The notes under the pieces were generated by a model that worked only from the letters and a program-made list of their open reading frames with translations, was not told the origin of the DNA and searched no databases. From Kribbella pittospori (GTDB lineage: Bacteria; Actinomycetota; Actinomycetes; Propionibacteriales; Kribbellaceae), in assembly GCF_004331465.1 (NCBI RefSeq), contig NZ_SJKB01000002.1:124001-188000 (forward strand): a DNA stretch of 64,000 nucleotides, given 5' to 3'. Numbering within the stretch: the stretch's first letter is position 1; every line of letters begins with the position of its first letter. The translations under genes and the position numbers were made by a program. This document shows, one piece after another, positions 25,445 through 33,495 of this stretch.

Positions 25445-26127
25445 CGCGACACCTCCAGCGCAGGCTTGCCCGCGCGGTAGAAGAGCATGCCTGCCAGTGC
25501 AAGCAACACAGGCAGACCGGCGGGCAAGAACGGAGTGGCAGCCAACGCGAACACCACCCCGATCAAGGCCGCCGTACGCGTCGCACGATCGCGCAATGCA
25601 GGCAGAACAAGGGCCAGCAGCACCGCCGGGAACGCGGCATCCAGCCCGAACACGTCCGTGTCCGTGATGACCGATCCGGCCGCACCGCCCACGACCACGC
25701 CGATGTTCCAGCACACGAAGATGCCGATCCCACCAGCCCAGTACGCCGCCCGCCTCTGCCGCAGGTCGTCCTGGCCCATGGCGAACGCGACGTTCTCGTC
25801 CGTCATCAGGTGGCTGCCCGGCAGACGCCGCCAGCCGCTACCGATCACGTCACTGACCGCGAGGCCGAACGCGACGTGCCGGGTGTTCACCAGCAGGCCC
25901 GCGATCATCGCCGCGATCGGACTGCCGCCGGCCGCCACGATCCCGACGAACAGGAACTGCGACGCGCCCGCGAAGACCACCAGCGACAGCAGCACCGGCA
26001 CCCACAACGACAGCCCGCCGCCGACGCTGATCGCGCCGTACGAGAGACCGACCACGCCGTCGGCCAGGCAGACCAGCCCGATGTCTCGGGCCAGCCCACG
26101 GTCGAGTGTTCGCCAGATCGAACGCAT
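25441..26127 (-). CDS. azlC: AzlC-type branched-chain amino acid exporter subunit
   Basis: The large subunit, with about six to seven membrane helices and the family markers AGASQFLFVG, NTRHVAFGL and LMTDENVAFA. With AzlD it exports branched-chain amino acids. Starts at 26127, 26133 and 26148 are possible; 26127 (MRSIWRTL) gives 228 residues. The gene is divergent from an XRE-cupin regulator. One copy of the dyad GTTCG-N6-CGAAC (26108-26123) lies inside its first codons, so repressor binding there would block transcription or its start. Confidence 0.87.
   Translation of the reverse strand: MRSIWRTLDRGLARDIGLVCLADGVVGLSYGAISVGGGLSLWVPVLLSLVVFAGASQFLFVGIVAAGGSPIAAMIAGLLVNTRHVAFGLAVSDVIGSGWRRLPGSHLMTDENVAFAMGQDDLRQRRAAYWAGGIGIFVCWNIGVVVGGAAGSVITDTDVFGLDAAFPAVLLALVLPALRDRATRTAALIGVVFALAATPFLPAGLPVLLALAGMLFYRAGKPALEVSR
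26108..26123. promoter_or_regulatory. Candidate operator, copy 1
   Basis: GTTCG-CCAGAT-CGAAC, a 16-bp dyad repeated at 26156-26171. It lies within the first codons of azlC. It is probably bound by the XRE-cupin regulator; this is inference from the repetition and position. Confidence 0.45.
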
Positions 26128-26155
26128 GAGCATTATGATGAACAACACGCCCAGC

Positions 26156-26171
26156 GTTCGTCAAGCCGAAC
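26156..26171. promoter_or_regulatory. Candidate operator, copy 2
   Basis: GTTCG-TCAAGC-CGAAC, the same 5-6-5 dyad as at 26108-26123, 48 bp away. It lies between the divergent azlC and regulator starts. Confidence 0.5.
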
Positions 26172-26196
26172 AACCAGACCGATGGAGCGAACACGG

Positions 26197-26748
26197 ATGG
26201 ACACCAAGGCACCGCTCGACGTGATCGCGGCCTCGCTGCGCCGGTATCGCGCGCGAGCCGGACTGTCGTTGACCGAGGTCGCCAAGCGGGCCGGGGTCGC
26301 GAAGTCCACGCTGTCCCAGCTGGAGTCGGGGTCCGGCAACCCCAGCGTGGAGACGTTGTGGGCGCTCGCGGTCGCGCTGGACACGCCGTTCGCCACGCTG
26401 CTCGATCCGCCGCGGCCGAAGGTGCAGGTGGTCCGCGCGGGTGAGGGACCGGTCATCTACTCCGACCAGGCCGAGTACAGCGCGACCCTGGTCGCGTCCT
26501 GCCCGCCGAACGCCCGCCGCGACATCTTCCGCATCGTCGCCTCCCCCGGCCCGGGCCGGAAGTCCGAGCCGCATATGCCCGGTGTCGTCGAGCATGTCGT
26601 CCTCAGCTCGGGCCGAGCCCTGGTCGGGCCGGCCGACGACCCGATCGAACTCACGCCCGGCGACTACCTCGCCTACCCCGGCGATCTCCCGCACATCTTC
26701 CAGGCGCTCGAGGAATCCACTGCCGTCCTCGTCTCCGAACACGTCTGA
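26197..26748 (+). CDS. XRE-family regulator with cupin sensor
   Basis: The N-terminal helix-turn-helix (about residues 8-62, with SLTEVAKRAGVAKSTLSQLE) is followed by a cupin domain (about 105-180) that likely binds a small ligand. It is 183 residues long, the usual size. Such regulators often sit beside azlCD exporters and sense an amino acid. The ATG at 26197 has GGAG 9 nt upstream. The divergent spacing of 69 bp and the paired dyads support control of azlCD and of itself. A bidirectional terminator follows. Confidence 0.86.
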   Translation: MDTKAPLDVIAASLRRYRARAGLSLTEVAKRAGVAKSTLSQLESGSGNPSVETLWALAVALDTPFATLLDPPRPKVQVVRAGEGPVIYSDQAEYSATLVASCPPNARRDIFRIVASPGPGRKSEPHMPGVVEHVVLSSGRALVGPADDPIELTPGDYLAYPGDLPHIFQALEESTAVLVSEHV

Positions 26749-26767
26749 CGCTTGCCCCGAGCAACAA

Positions 26768-26800
26768 AACGCCCGGAACCACAGTGGTTCCGGGCGTTTC
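26768..26800. terminator. Bidirectional terminator
   Basis: A 15-bp perfect stem (26768-26782 and 26786-26800) with A- and T-rich ends on both sides lies between the convergent XRE gene and the DUF574 methyltransferase gene, so it can serve both. Confidence 0.85.
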
Positions 26801-26815
26801 GGCGTACTGCGGGTG

Positions 26816-27646
26816 TCAGAGCTTGCGGCCGACGGCGCCGGCGATGCACTCCTCGACCTGGTTGAGCGGCTTGATGCGCGGTCCGTCCGGCCACCAGTCG
26901 TCGCACAGGACCAGGCCCGGCGGGACGAGTTCCTGGCCGGGGAACAGGTCGAGAAGTTGCTCGCGGGTGCGGAACACGCCGCTGCCCATCGGGCTGTGGA
27001 CGAACCGCTCCTCCATCTTCCGCGCGACCTCGGAGTGCTCCGGCGTCTGCGGGTCGTAGAAGTGCGCGATCACCGTGTACGACCCCGGCACGACCGCGTC
27101 GACGTACTTCTGCATGATCTGCGGGCCGTCGTCGCCGATGTAGTGGTGCAGCGTGCCGTTCTGGATCAGGGCGATCGGCTTGCTGAAGTCGAGGAACTCC
27201 CGCACCTCGTCGCGGCCGAGGACCTCGTCGGGGTCGAAGATGTCGGCGCTGACGAACAGCGTGTTCTCGTTCTCCTCCAGCAGCGCGCGGCCGTGCGCGA
27301 GCACCACCGGGTCGTTGTCGATGTAGAGAACCTTCGACTCCGGCCGCAGCCGCTGCACCACCTGGTGCGTGTTCTCCGCGGTCGGCAGGCCGGAACCGCA
27401 GTCGAGGTACTGCGTGATGTCGGTCTGACCGGCCAGGAAGCGGCACGCCCGGATCAGGAAGTTCCGGTTCGACCAGGCCAGGTCGTTGACCTGGGGTGCG
27501 ACGGTGGCGACCTGCCGGAGCACTTCGCGGTCGATCTCGAAGTTGTCCTTGCCGTTCAGCGCGGCGTCGTACACCCGGGCGATGCTGGCCCTCGTGGTGT
27601 CCACCCCCACCGGAATCGAACTGGGCGCCTTGGTGGCATCGGGCAT
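26816..27646 (-). CDS. DUF574-type SAM-dependent methyltransferase
   Basis: A 276-residue protein of the Methyltransf_19 (DUF574) family, which is expanded in actinobacteria. Markers are the N-terminal PSSIPVGVDTTRASIARVYD segment, NRNFLIRA, LDCGSGLPT as the SAM motif and VLYIDNDPVVLAHG. The substrates are unknown. The frame extends to 27718, but the ATG at 27646 has GAGG 8 nt upstream and fits the family. It is divergent from an HTH-DUF5753 regulator; these families often occur together in Streptomyces and relatives. Confidence 0.85.
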   Translation of the reverse strand: MPDATKAPSSIPVGVDTTRASIARVYDAALNGKDNFEIDREVLRQVATVAPQVNDLAWSNRNFLIRACRFLAGQTDITQYLDCGSGLPTAENTHQVVQRLRPESKVLYIDNDPVVLAHGRALLEENENTLFVSADIFDPDEVLGRDEVREFLDFSKPIALIQNGTLHHYIGDDGPQIMQKYVDAVVPGSYTVIAHFYDPQTPEHSEVARKMEERFVHSPMGSGVFRTREQLLDLFPGQELVPPGLVLCDDWWPDGPRIKPLNQVEECIAGAVGRKL

Positions 27647-27689
27647 CGGCAGGACCTCGCAAAATGATCGGGATGTCTGTGGGACGACT

Positions 27690-27702
27690 CTACTGACAGT
27701 AG
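27690..27702. promoter_or_regulatory. CTACT-GAC-AGTAG dyad
   Basis: A perfect 5-bp dyad with a 3-nt spacer lies in the 165-bp gap between the DUF574 gene and the HTH-DUF5753 gene. It is a candidate binding site for the latter. Confidence 0.35.
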
Positions 27703-27811
27703 GGGGCGGTGGACACATGGTGTAAGCGCGTCGCGGTGCACGCGTTCACGTTCCGTTGTGAAATGATCTACTTGCTGTCTGCACCGGGTAGCTTGCTGTG
27801 GGAGGCGAGGC

Positions 27812-28687
27812 GTGACGGAACCGGGCGCGTACGGCGGTCCTACCGCCCTGCGCATCATGCTCGGCGTGCACCTGCGCCGGCTGCGCGAGGAGGCCGGGAT
27901 CAGCCGGACCGACGCCGGCTGGGCGATCCGCGGCTCGGAATCGAAGATCAGCCGGCTCGAACTCGGCCGGGTCGGCTTCAAGGTGCGCGACGTCGACGAC
28001 CTGCTCACCCTCTACAAACTCGAGGACGAGGTCGAACGCGAACGCCTGCTGACCCTCGCCCGGGACGCGAACAACCCGGGCTGGTGGCAACGGTACGACG
28101 ACCTCACGCCGACCTGGTTCCACTCGTACCTCGGCCTGGAGATGGCGGCCGACCTGATCCGTACGTTCGAGTTGCAGTTCGTGCCCGGCCTGCTGCAGAC
28201 GCCCGACTACGCGCGCGCCGTGCTCAGCCTCGGCCGGCTGGACGAGCCACTGCAGAAGGCTGAGGAGGACCGGCTGGTGGCGCTGCGGACGACCCGCCAG
28301 CAGGTGCTCACCCGCCAGCGCCCGGCACGGTTGTGGGCGGTCATCGACGAGGCGGTACTGCGACGGCCGATCGGTGGCACGAAGGTCCTCAAGGAGCAAC
28401 TGGAGTACTTGATCGTGGCGTCGAAGCGGCACAACGTCACGCTGCAGATCATCCCGTTCGACAAGGGCGGCTACACCGCGACGGGTGGAGCCTTCACGCT
28501 GCTCCGTTTCACCGACACGGACCTGCCGGACATCGTCTACATCGAGCATCTGACCAGTGCGGTCTACCTCGACAAACGCGAGGAACTCGACGCGTACGTC
28601 GTCACCATGGACGCGCTGTCCATCGCGGCCGCCCAACCCCGGCACACCGAGAGCCTGATCCGGGCCGCAATCGACGAGCTCTGCTAG
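27812..28687 (+). CDS. HTH-DUF5753 regulator
   Basis: The N-terminal XRE helix-turn-helix (about residues 15-75, with ISRTDAGWAIRGSESKISRLE) is followed by a DUF5753 domain (about 110-285) with FVPGLLQTPDYARAV. The family has many copies per genome in Streptomyces-like bacteria. It is usually followed by a small DUF397 protein, with which some members form antagonistic pairs; no DUF397 gene is seen here. GTG start with a GGGAGG ribosome site. Its stop overlaps the HxlR gene by 4 bp on the other strand. The divergent DUF574 gene is the likely target. Confidence 0.85.
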   Translation: MTEPGAYGGPTALRIMLGVHLRRLREEAGISRTDAGWAIRGSESKISRLELGRVGFKVRDVDDLLTLYKLEDEVERERLLTLARDANNPGWWQRYDDLTPTWFHSYLGLEMAADLIRTFELQFVPGLLQTPDYARAVLSLGRLDEPLQKAEEDRLVALRTTRQQVLTRQRPARLWAVIDEAVLRRPIGGTKVLKEQLEYLIVASKRHNVTLQIIPFDKGGYTATGGAFTLLRFTDTDLPDIVYIEHLTSAVYLDKREELDAYVVTMDALSIAAAQPRHTESLIRAAIDELC

Positions 28688-29175
28688 CCGGCCAGGGCTC
28701 GGGGTTTGGCTGTTGGGCCGGGGCGGAGGGCGACTTCGCGCGGTGTGGGTTCGTGGCCGGCTTCGCAGCGGAGGACGACCGTGACGCGTTCCTCGCAGTC
28801 GCCGCGATGGCGAGACTCGAGCGGCGGACCGCCGTCCAGCGGCAGGTACTGATCGCCCCACTGGATCATCGCGACCAGCACGGGATACAGGTCCAGGCCC
28901 GCCTGGGTGAGGCGGTACTCGTAGCGTTCCCGCTGACCGGGCAGACGGTAGGGGTGCCGGCGGATCAGCCCGCGCTCGATCAGCGCCGCGAGCCGATCGG
29001 TCAGGACCTGGCGGGGTACGCCGGCCCGCGTGCGGATGTCCTCGAAGCGCCGTACGCCGACGAAGAGTTCACGCAGCACGTGGAACGTCCATTTGTCGCC
29101 CAGGATCTCCATCGTCCGGGAGATCGTGCAGTTCTCGGTCGACCAGCGCATCGCCTCGGGCACCTGCTCGTTCAT
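28684..29175 (-). CDS. HxlR-family transcriptional regulator
   Basis: A 163-residue winged-helix regulator. The HxlR pattern is clear: C16 in ENCTISRTMEILGDKWTFHVLREL, then RRFEDI and VLTDRLAALIERGLI. Members often sense redox state or aldehydes through the conserved cysteine. The C-terminal 40 residues extend beyond the normal fold and contain two further cysteines (DCEER, RCEAG), which could matter for sensing. TATCCT 7 nt before the ATG suggests a leaderless message. It is divergent from a GNAT gene, its likely target. Confidence 0.87.
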   Translation of the reverse strand: MNEQVPEAMRWSTENCTISRTMEILGDKWTFHVLRELFVGVRRFEDIRTRAGVPRQVLTDRLAALIERGLIRRHPYRLPGQRERYEYRLTQAGLDLYPVLVAMIQWGDQYLPLDGGPPLESRHRGDCEERVTVVLRCEAGHEPTPREVALRPGPTAKPRALAG

Positions 29176-29188
29176 GAGATCCAGGATA
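29176..29188 (-). promoter_or_regulatory. Leaderless promoter of the HxlR gene
   Basis: On the minus strand TATCCT (29188-29183) is 7 nt before the ATG, with a -35-like TTGGCT 18 nt further upstream. Confidence 0.5.
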
Positions 29189-29195
29189 AGTCCGC

Positions 29196-29231
29196 TTGAC
29201 AGACTCAGCCAACCCGGGCAACCCTGAATCC
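29196..29231 (+). promoter_or_regulatory. Promoter of the GNAT gene
   Basis: A consensus -35 TTGACA (29196-29201), an 18-nt spacer and a weak -10 AACCCT (29220-29225) place the transcript start at about the GTG at 29232. The TTG inside the -35 is therefore not the start codon. Confidence 0.45.
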
Positions 29232-29831
29232 GTGAACCAGACTCAGATGGGTACGCCGCTCATCCGCCGCGCCGGAGAACCCGACGCGGACGAGCTGGCG
29301 CGAATGCTGACCGGGCTGACCGACCTCAGCCTCTACTTCCGGTTCCAGACCGCGATCGGCCGGCCACCCCGGCCCGCGCTCCTGCTCCGGCTGCTCTGTC
29401 CCACCGGCGCGTCCTGGGTCTCGACCCGGGGTGACACGATCGTCGGCCACTCGATGTGGGCGTGGGCGCACGGCTACGAAGCGACCGCCGAACTCGCGGT
29501 GATCATCAGCGAGGACGAGCAAGGCCGCGGGCTCGGCGTCCGGATGCTGGCGACGGCCGCGGCCGGAGCGATCGCGGCGGGTGCCACCCGGTTCCTGTTC
29601 GTGGTCAGTCCCGCGAACGACCGGAGCCTCCGGATGATCCGCCGCCGGTGGCCGGAGGCAACGGTCGAACGCGACGGCACGTTGCTGAACTTCGTCGTTC
29701 CGGCCCGCCTAACGGACCAGCCGGAAGAAGGCGCGCAGGTCGTCGACGAGCAGGTCCGGCGCCTCGAGTGCGGCGAAGTGCCCGCCGCGGCCGAACTCCG
29801 ACCAATGGATGATGCGGTGCCGGCGGTCTAG
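29232..29831 (+). CDS. GNAT-family acetyltransferase with antisense-overlapping tail
   Basis: The GNAT fold is visible: a N-terminal substrate region, an acetyl-CoA loop EQGRGLGVRML near residue 97 and a closing ANDRSLRMIRR segment near 133-143. Its target is unknown. The start is taken as the GTG at 29232 because a consensus -35 and spacing point there; an ATG at 29247 is also possible. The GNAT domain should end near residue 160. The last roughly 40 residues are encoded antisense to the conserved C-terminus of the epoxide hydrolase (29709-29831) and look like an accidental extension. Confidence 0.75.
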   Translation: MNQTQMGTPLIRRAGEPDADELARMLTGLTDLSLYFRFQTAIGRPPRPALLLRLLCPTGASWVSTRGDTIVGHSMWAWAHGYEATAELAVIISEDEQGRGLGVRMLATAAAGAIAAGATRFLFVVSPANDRSLRMIRRRWPEATVERDGTLLNFVVPARLTDQPEEGAQVVDEQVRRLECGEVPAAAELRPMDDAVPAV

Positions 29832-30839
29832 CACCCGCCGGATCGCCGGGTCGGTCGGGAACACCGCCACACCGGTCGGCACTCCGGACGGTTCGAGCGC
29901 TTCGTCGGCCGCGACCCGATTCTCGTAGTACAGGTTGGCCGATGAGGCACTCGTGTTGGTGAACCAGTAGATCGATGCGTCCGTCAGCAGATGGTCGAGG
30001 TCGACCGCGTCCTCGGGCAGCGCACGCGCCGGATCCGTCCATTCCCAGAACTTCTCCAGGATCCAGGCCAGTTGCCCGACCGGCGAGTCGCTCAACCCGA
30101 ACGACACCGTCTGCGGTCGCGTGCCCTGCAGGTCGGCGTACCCGGTCCCGACCTCGCGTAGTCGTTCGGCTGCTGCGAGCCGCTCCCGCTCGACGTCGGT
30201 CAGGTGCTCGAGGTCACCTGGCAGGATCGCTGGAAACGCCAGCCCGCCGTTGATGTGTACGCCGACGACGTGGGACGGATCGACGGACCCGAGCAGCGGG
30301 GACACGACGGATCCCGTATCGCCGCCCTGGGCTCCGTACCGCTGGTAGCCCAACTCCTGCATCAAGATCGCCCACGCTTGCGCGATCCGGCGGTGGTTCC
30401 AGCCGGGGCTCTCGAGCGGGACCGAGAAGCCGTGTCCGGGCACGGACGGCGCTACGACATGGAAGGCATCGCGCGGATCCCCGCCGTACGACGCGGGGTC
30501 GGTGAGCGGGCCGAGAATCGGGAGGAACTCCGCGACCGACCCCGGCCAGCCGTGCGTGAGAATCAAGGGCAACGCATCCGGCTCTGGCGACCGAACATGC
30601 AGGAAGTGGATCGTCTGCTCGTCGATCCGCGTCGTGTACTGCGGATACGCGTTGAGCCGCGCCTCCCACGCCCGCCAGTCGTACACCTGCCACCGCGTCA
30701 CGATGTCCCGCAGGTACTCGACCGGTACGCCGCGATCCCACCCACTGCCTGGCAGTTGCCGCGGCCACCGGATCTGCCGCAAGCGCGTGGCGAGATCCTC
30801 CAGGGCGGCGTCCGGAACGTCGATCCTGAAATCGATCAC
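29709..30839 (-). CDS. Epoxide hydrolase (EHN + alpha/beta hydrolase)
   Basis: This 376-residue protein has the N-terminal EHN lid domain (about 1-85), then an alpha/beta hydrolase with the oxyanion motif HGWPGS (96-101) and nucleophile Asp174 in GGDTGS. The catalytic His is in GGHFAALE near 356. This is the microsomal-type epoxide hydrolase plan, which converts epoxides to diols. It starts 3 bp after the VOC gene's stop, so the two are cotranscribed. Its 3' end is overlapped by the GNAT tail. Confidence 0.88.
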   Translation of the reverse strand: MIDFRIDVPDAALEDLATRLRQIRWPRQLPGSGWDRGVPVEYLRDIVTRWQVYDWRAWEARLNAYPQYTTRIDEQTIHFLHVRSPEPDALPLILTHGWPGSVAEFLPILGPLTDPASYGGDPRDAFHVVAPSVPGHGFSVPLESPGWNHRRIAQAWAILMQELGYQRYGAQGGDTGSVVSPLLGSVDPSHVVGVHINGGLAFPAILPGDLEHLTDVERERLAAAERLREVGTGYADLQGTRPQTVSFGLSDSPVGQLAWILEKFWEWTDPARALPEDAVDLDHLLTDASIYWFTNTSASSANLYYENRVAADEALEPSGVPTGVAVFPTDPAIRRVLDRRHRIIHWSEFGRGGHFAALEAPDLLVDDLRAFFRLVR

Positions 30840-30842
30840 GTC

Positions 30843-31190
30843 TCAGAGATCGTGCGCGCGCTCATGCAACGGTTCGTACAGCCCGAGCTCGCTTCCACCG
30901 GGCAGCCGGATCGACGTCAGCACGCCCCACGGCTGCCGCTCCGGCTCCTTCACGAACTCCACCCCGCTCGCCGTCAGCTCGGCGATCGTCGCGTCGAGGT
31001 CGTCGCACATCAGGAACAGCTCGTGCGAGTCCACCTCGGCCGGATGCACGGCAACCTCGGCCGGCGGCAACTTGAAGATCAGCCACCCGCGTCCGGCATC
31101 CACGTGGGGACAGCGGAGCACGTCCCGGAAGAAGTCCCGATCGGCCTCAGCGTCGCGGCTGTAGATGATCACATGCGCACCGTTGATCAT
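30843..31190 (-). CDS. VOC (glyoxalase-fold) protein
   Basis: A 115-residue single-domain vicinal-oxygen-chelate protein with the expected beta-alpha-beta-beta-beta repeats, His-Glu positions (SHELFLM) and a GSELGLYEP end. It may bind a metal and a small substrate, or act as a resistance protein; nothing specific can be said. A GTG at 31199 would lengthen it by three residues, but TACAGT (31203-31198) lies 7 nt before the ATG at 31190, marking that ATG as a leaderless start. It runs into the epoxide hydrolase gene. Confidence 0.8.
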   Translation of the reverse strand: MINGAHVIIYSRDAEADRDFFRDVLRCPHVDAGRGWLIFKLPPAEVAVHPAEVDSHELFLMCDDLDATIAELTASGVEFVKEPERQPWGVLTSIRLPGGSELGLYEPLHERAHDL

Positions 31191-31203
31191 CTTCCGCACT
31201 GTA
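31191..31203 (-). promoter_or_regulatory. Leaderless -10 of the VOC gene
   Basis: TACAGT (31203-31198 on the minus strand) is 7 nt before the ATG at 31190 and overlaps the alternative GTG start at 31199. Confidence 0.55.
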
Positions 31204-31234
31204 GTCGGCCCGCGCGGTTTGCGCGCGGGCCGAC
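31204..31234 (-). terminator. Strong hairpin after the ferredoxin gene
   Basis: A 13-bp perfect G+C-rich stem (31204-31216 and 31222-31234) lies 10 nt after the ferredoxin stop. There is no T tract, but it separates the P450-ferredoxin unit from the VOC gene. Confidence 0.6.
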
Positions 31235-31243
31235 CAGTTCAGT

Positions 31244-31438
31244 TCAGTCCTCGACGAGGATGGCGAGGGCCGGGCAGACCGCGGCGGCCTGGTGGACGTC
31301 GGCGGCGAGGTCCTCGGGCGGGGTGTCGGTGAGCAGGACGACGATGCCGTCCTCGTCGCGCTGGTCGAAGACGTCGGCGGCGGCCGTGACGCACTGGCCG
31401 GAGGCGACGCACCTGTCCTGGTCGACGATGATCTTCAT
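31244..31438 (-). CDS. 3Fe-4S ferredoxin of a P450 system
   Basis: A 64-residue ferredoxin with Cys10, Cys16 and a C-terminal Cys55-Pro. This spacing, lacking the fourth cysteine, is that of the 3Fe-4S ferredoxins that donate electrons to actinobacterial P450s. It starts 24 bp after the end of the truncated P450 gene, its natural partner, with a GGAAGG ribosome site. Because the P450 has lost its 5' end and promoter, expression of this ferredoxin from the original promoter is doubtful. Confidence 0.88.
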   Translation of the reverse strand: MKIIVDQDRCVASGQCVTAAADVFDQRDEDGIVVLLTDTPPEDLAADVHQAAAVCPALAILVED

Positions 31439-31462
31439 GAGGTGACCTTCCGGGAGTAGGGG

Positions 31463-32275
31463 CTACCAGGTGACGGGCAGCGAGTGGACGCCGTACACGG
31501 CTCCGTCGTGCTTGAACGGGATCTCGTCCAGCTCGGCCGCGCGCCGCAGGGTCGGGATGCGGCGGTAGAGGGTGCTGTAGACGACCTGTAGCTCCATCCG
31601 CGCGAGTGGTTGCCCAAGGCACTGATGTACGCCGAAGCCGAACGCGACATGCCGCCGGGCGTCGCGATGCAGGTCGAGCACGTCCGGATCCGGGAACACG
31701 CCCGGGTCGCGGTTGCCGATGTCGTTCGGGAAGATCACGCCGTCACCGGCCTTCAGCACCTGCCCGTCGAGCTCGATGTCCTCGAGCACGGCCCGGCGCC
31801 GGCCGTTGTGGGTGATGTTCAGGTATCGCAGCAGCTCCTCGACCGCCCCCGCGACCACCTTTGGGTCCTCGGTCTCCCGCAGTACGGCGAGCTGCTCGGG
31901 GTGCTCCAGCAGCGCGAGGGTGCCGAGGGCAATCATGTTCGCGGTGGTCTCGTGCCCGGCGAGCAACAGCAGTACGCCGATGCCGGCCGCATCCTGCCGG
32001 GTCAGCTCACCGGTCCTGATCCGCTCCGTCAGCCCGGACAGCAGGTCGTCGCCGGGGTTGTCCAGCTTCTCCCCGACCAGGTTGTCCAGGTAGGCGGCCA
32101 GGTTGCCGTGCGCCGTGGCGCGCTGCTCCTGCGTCGCGGCCATCTTGATCAGTTGCTTGCTGTTCTGCTGGAAGAAGTCGTGGTCGGCGTACGGCACACC
32201 GAGCAACTGGCAGATCACCAGCGACGGCACCGGCAGCGCGAACGCTTCCATCAGGTCGACCGGCTTCGGCCCGGC
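31463..32275 (-). pseudogene. Cytochrome P450, N-terminal third missing
   Basis: The remaining C-terminal part of about 265-270 residues is a good P450: an ALPVPSLVICQLLGVP helix region, the I-helix AGHETT, the K-helix EELLR and the heme loop FGFGVHQCLG with its cysteine ligand. Full-length relatives have about 400 residues, so roughly 130 including the C-helix are absent. The frame runs back through AGPKPVDL and meets a TGA at the junction near 32275. There it abuts an MFS gene that also lacks its start. Only internal ATGs such as 32251 remain, so no folded P450 is expected. Confidence 0.85.
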
Positions 32276-32280
32276 CGATC
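32273..32280. other. Junction of two 5'-truncated genes
   Basis: To the left, P450 coding sequence (minus strand) starts abruptly at AGPKPVDL. To the right, MFS coding sequence (plus strand) starts abruptly at PIMGRLGDM. The two homologies meet within about five bases. This is what one deletion across a shared divergent promoter would leave; an assembly error could look the same. Confidence 0.7.
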
Positions 32281-33495
32281 ATGGGCCGGCTCGGCGACAT
32301 GTACGGCAAGCGCCGGATGCTGCTGATCAGCGTCGCGATGCTGGTCACGGGCTCCGTCGTCGCGGCGCTGAGCAGTTCGCTCACGCCGATGATCGTCGGC
32401 CGCGCGATGCAGGGCCTGGCCTCGGGAGTCATCCCGCTCGGCATCAGCATCATGCGCGACGAACTCCCCAGCGAGAAGCTCGGTACGGCGACCGCCCAGA
32501 TGAGCGCGTCCCTCGGCGTCGGCGGTGCCCTCGGACTGCCCGCGGCCGCACTGCTGGCCGAGAACACCAACTGGCACAACCTGTTCTGGGTGTCGGCCGG
32601 CCTCGGGCTCATCGTGTTCGGGCTGGTCCTGCGGTTCGTGCCGGAGTCGTCGGTGCGGTCCGGCGGGCGGTTCGACGTACTCGGTGGTGTCGGTCTGTCG
32701 GCCGGACTGATCTCGTTGCTGCTGGCAATCTCTCAGGGAGCCGGCTGGGGCTGGACCGGTGGGCGGACGCTCGGCCTGTTCGCGTTCGCGATCGCCGTGC
32801 TGCTGGTGTGGGGCTGGTGGGAACGCCGTACCACCGAGCCGCTGGCCGATCTGCGGACCACGGCCCGGCCGCAGGTGCTGCTGACCAACCTCGCGTCGAT
32901 GGTCTTCGGGTTCGCGATGTTCGCGATGTCGCTGGTCCTGCCGCAGCTGTTGCAGATGCCAAAGGCAACCGGTTTCGGACTGGGGCAGTCGATGCTCGCG
33001 TCCGGCCTGGTGATGGGCCCGTCCGGTCTGGTCATGCTGCTCACCGCGCCGCTGTCGGCCCGGATCTCGAACACCCGCGGGCCGAAGGTCACGCTGATGC
33101 TCGGCGCCGTCGTCGTCGCGGCCGGCTACGGCTTCGGCAGCGTGCTGATGGGTTCGGTGTGGGAGCTCGTCCTGGTGTCACTGCTGATCGGCGCGGGCAT
33201 CGGTCTCGCGTACGGCGCCATGCCCGCACTGATCATGGCCGCCGTCCCGGTGTCGGAGACGGCGGCCGCGAACAGCTTCAACACACTGATGCGCTCGATC
33301 GGTACGTCGGTGTCGAGCGCGGTCGCGGGCGTCATCCTGGCCCAGCTCACCATCAACCTCGGCGGCTACACGCTGCCGTCCCAGACCGGCTTCCGCGTGG
33401 TCCTGATCATCGGCGCCGGCGCGGCCCTGTCCGCGCTGGCCATCGCCTCGTTCATCCCGGCCCGCGGTGTCAGCGGATCGGTTCGAGGAAGGTGA
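32281..33495 (+). pseudogene. MFS drug exporter (DHA2 type), first helices missing
   Basis: The frame begins inside the conserved loop between helices 2 and 3 (GRLGDMYGKRR, MFS motif A) and continues through about 12 further helices of a 14-helix DHA2-type exporter. About 65 residues, including helices 1 and 2, are missing. The ATG at 32281 is the motif's internal Met, with no ribosome site or promoter. The preceding codons also fit the family (P-I-M), so homology reaches the junction. The gene is likely dead. Its end overlaps the dienelactone hydrolase gene by 26 bp. Confidence 0.8.
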
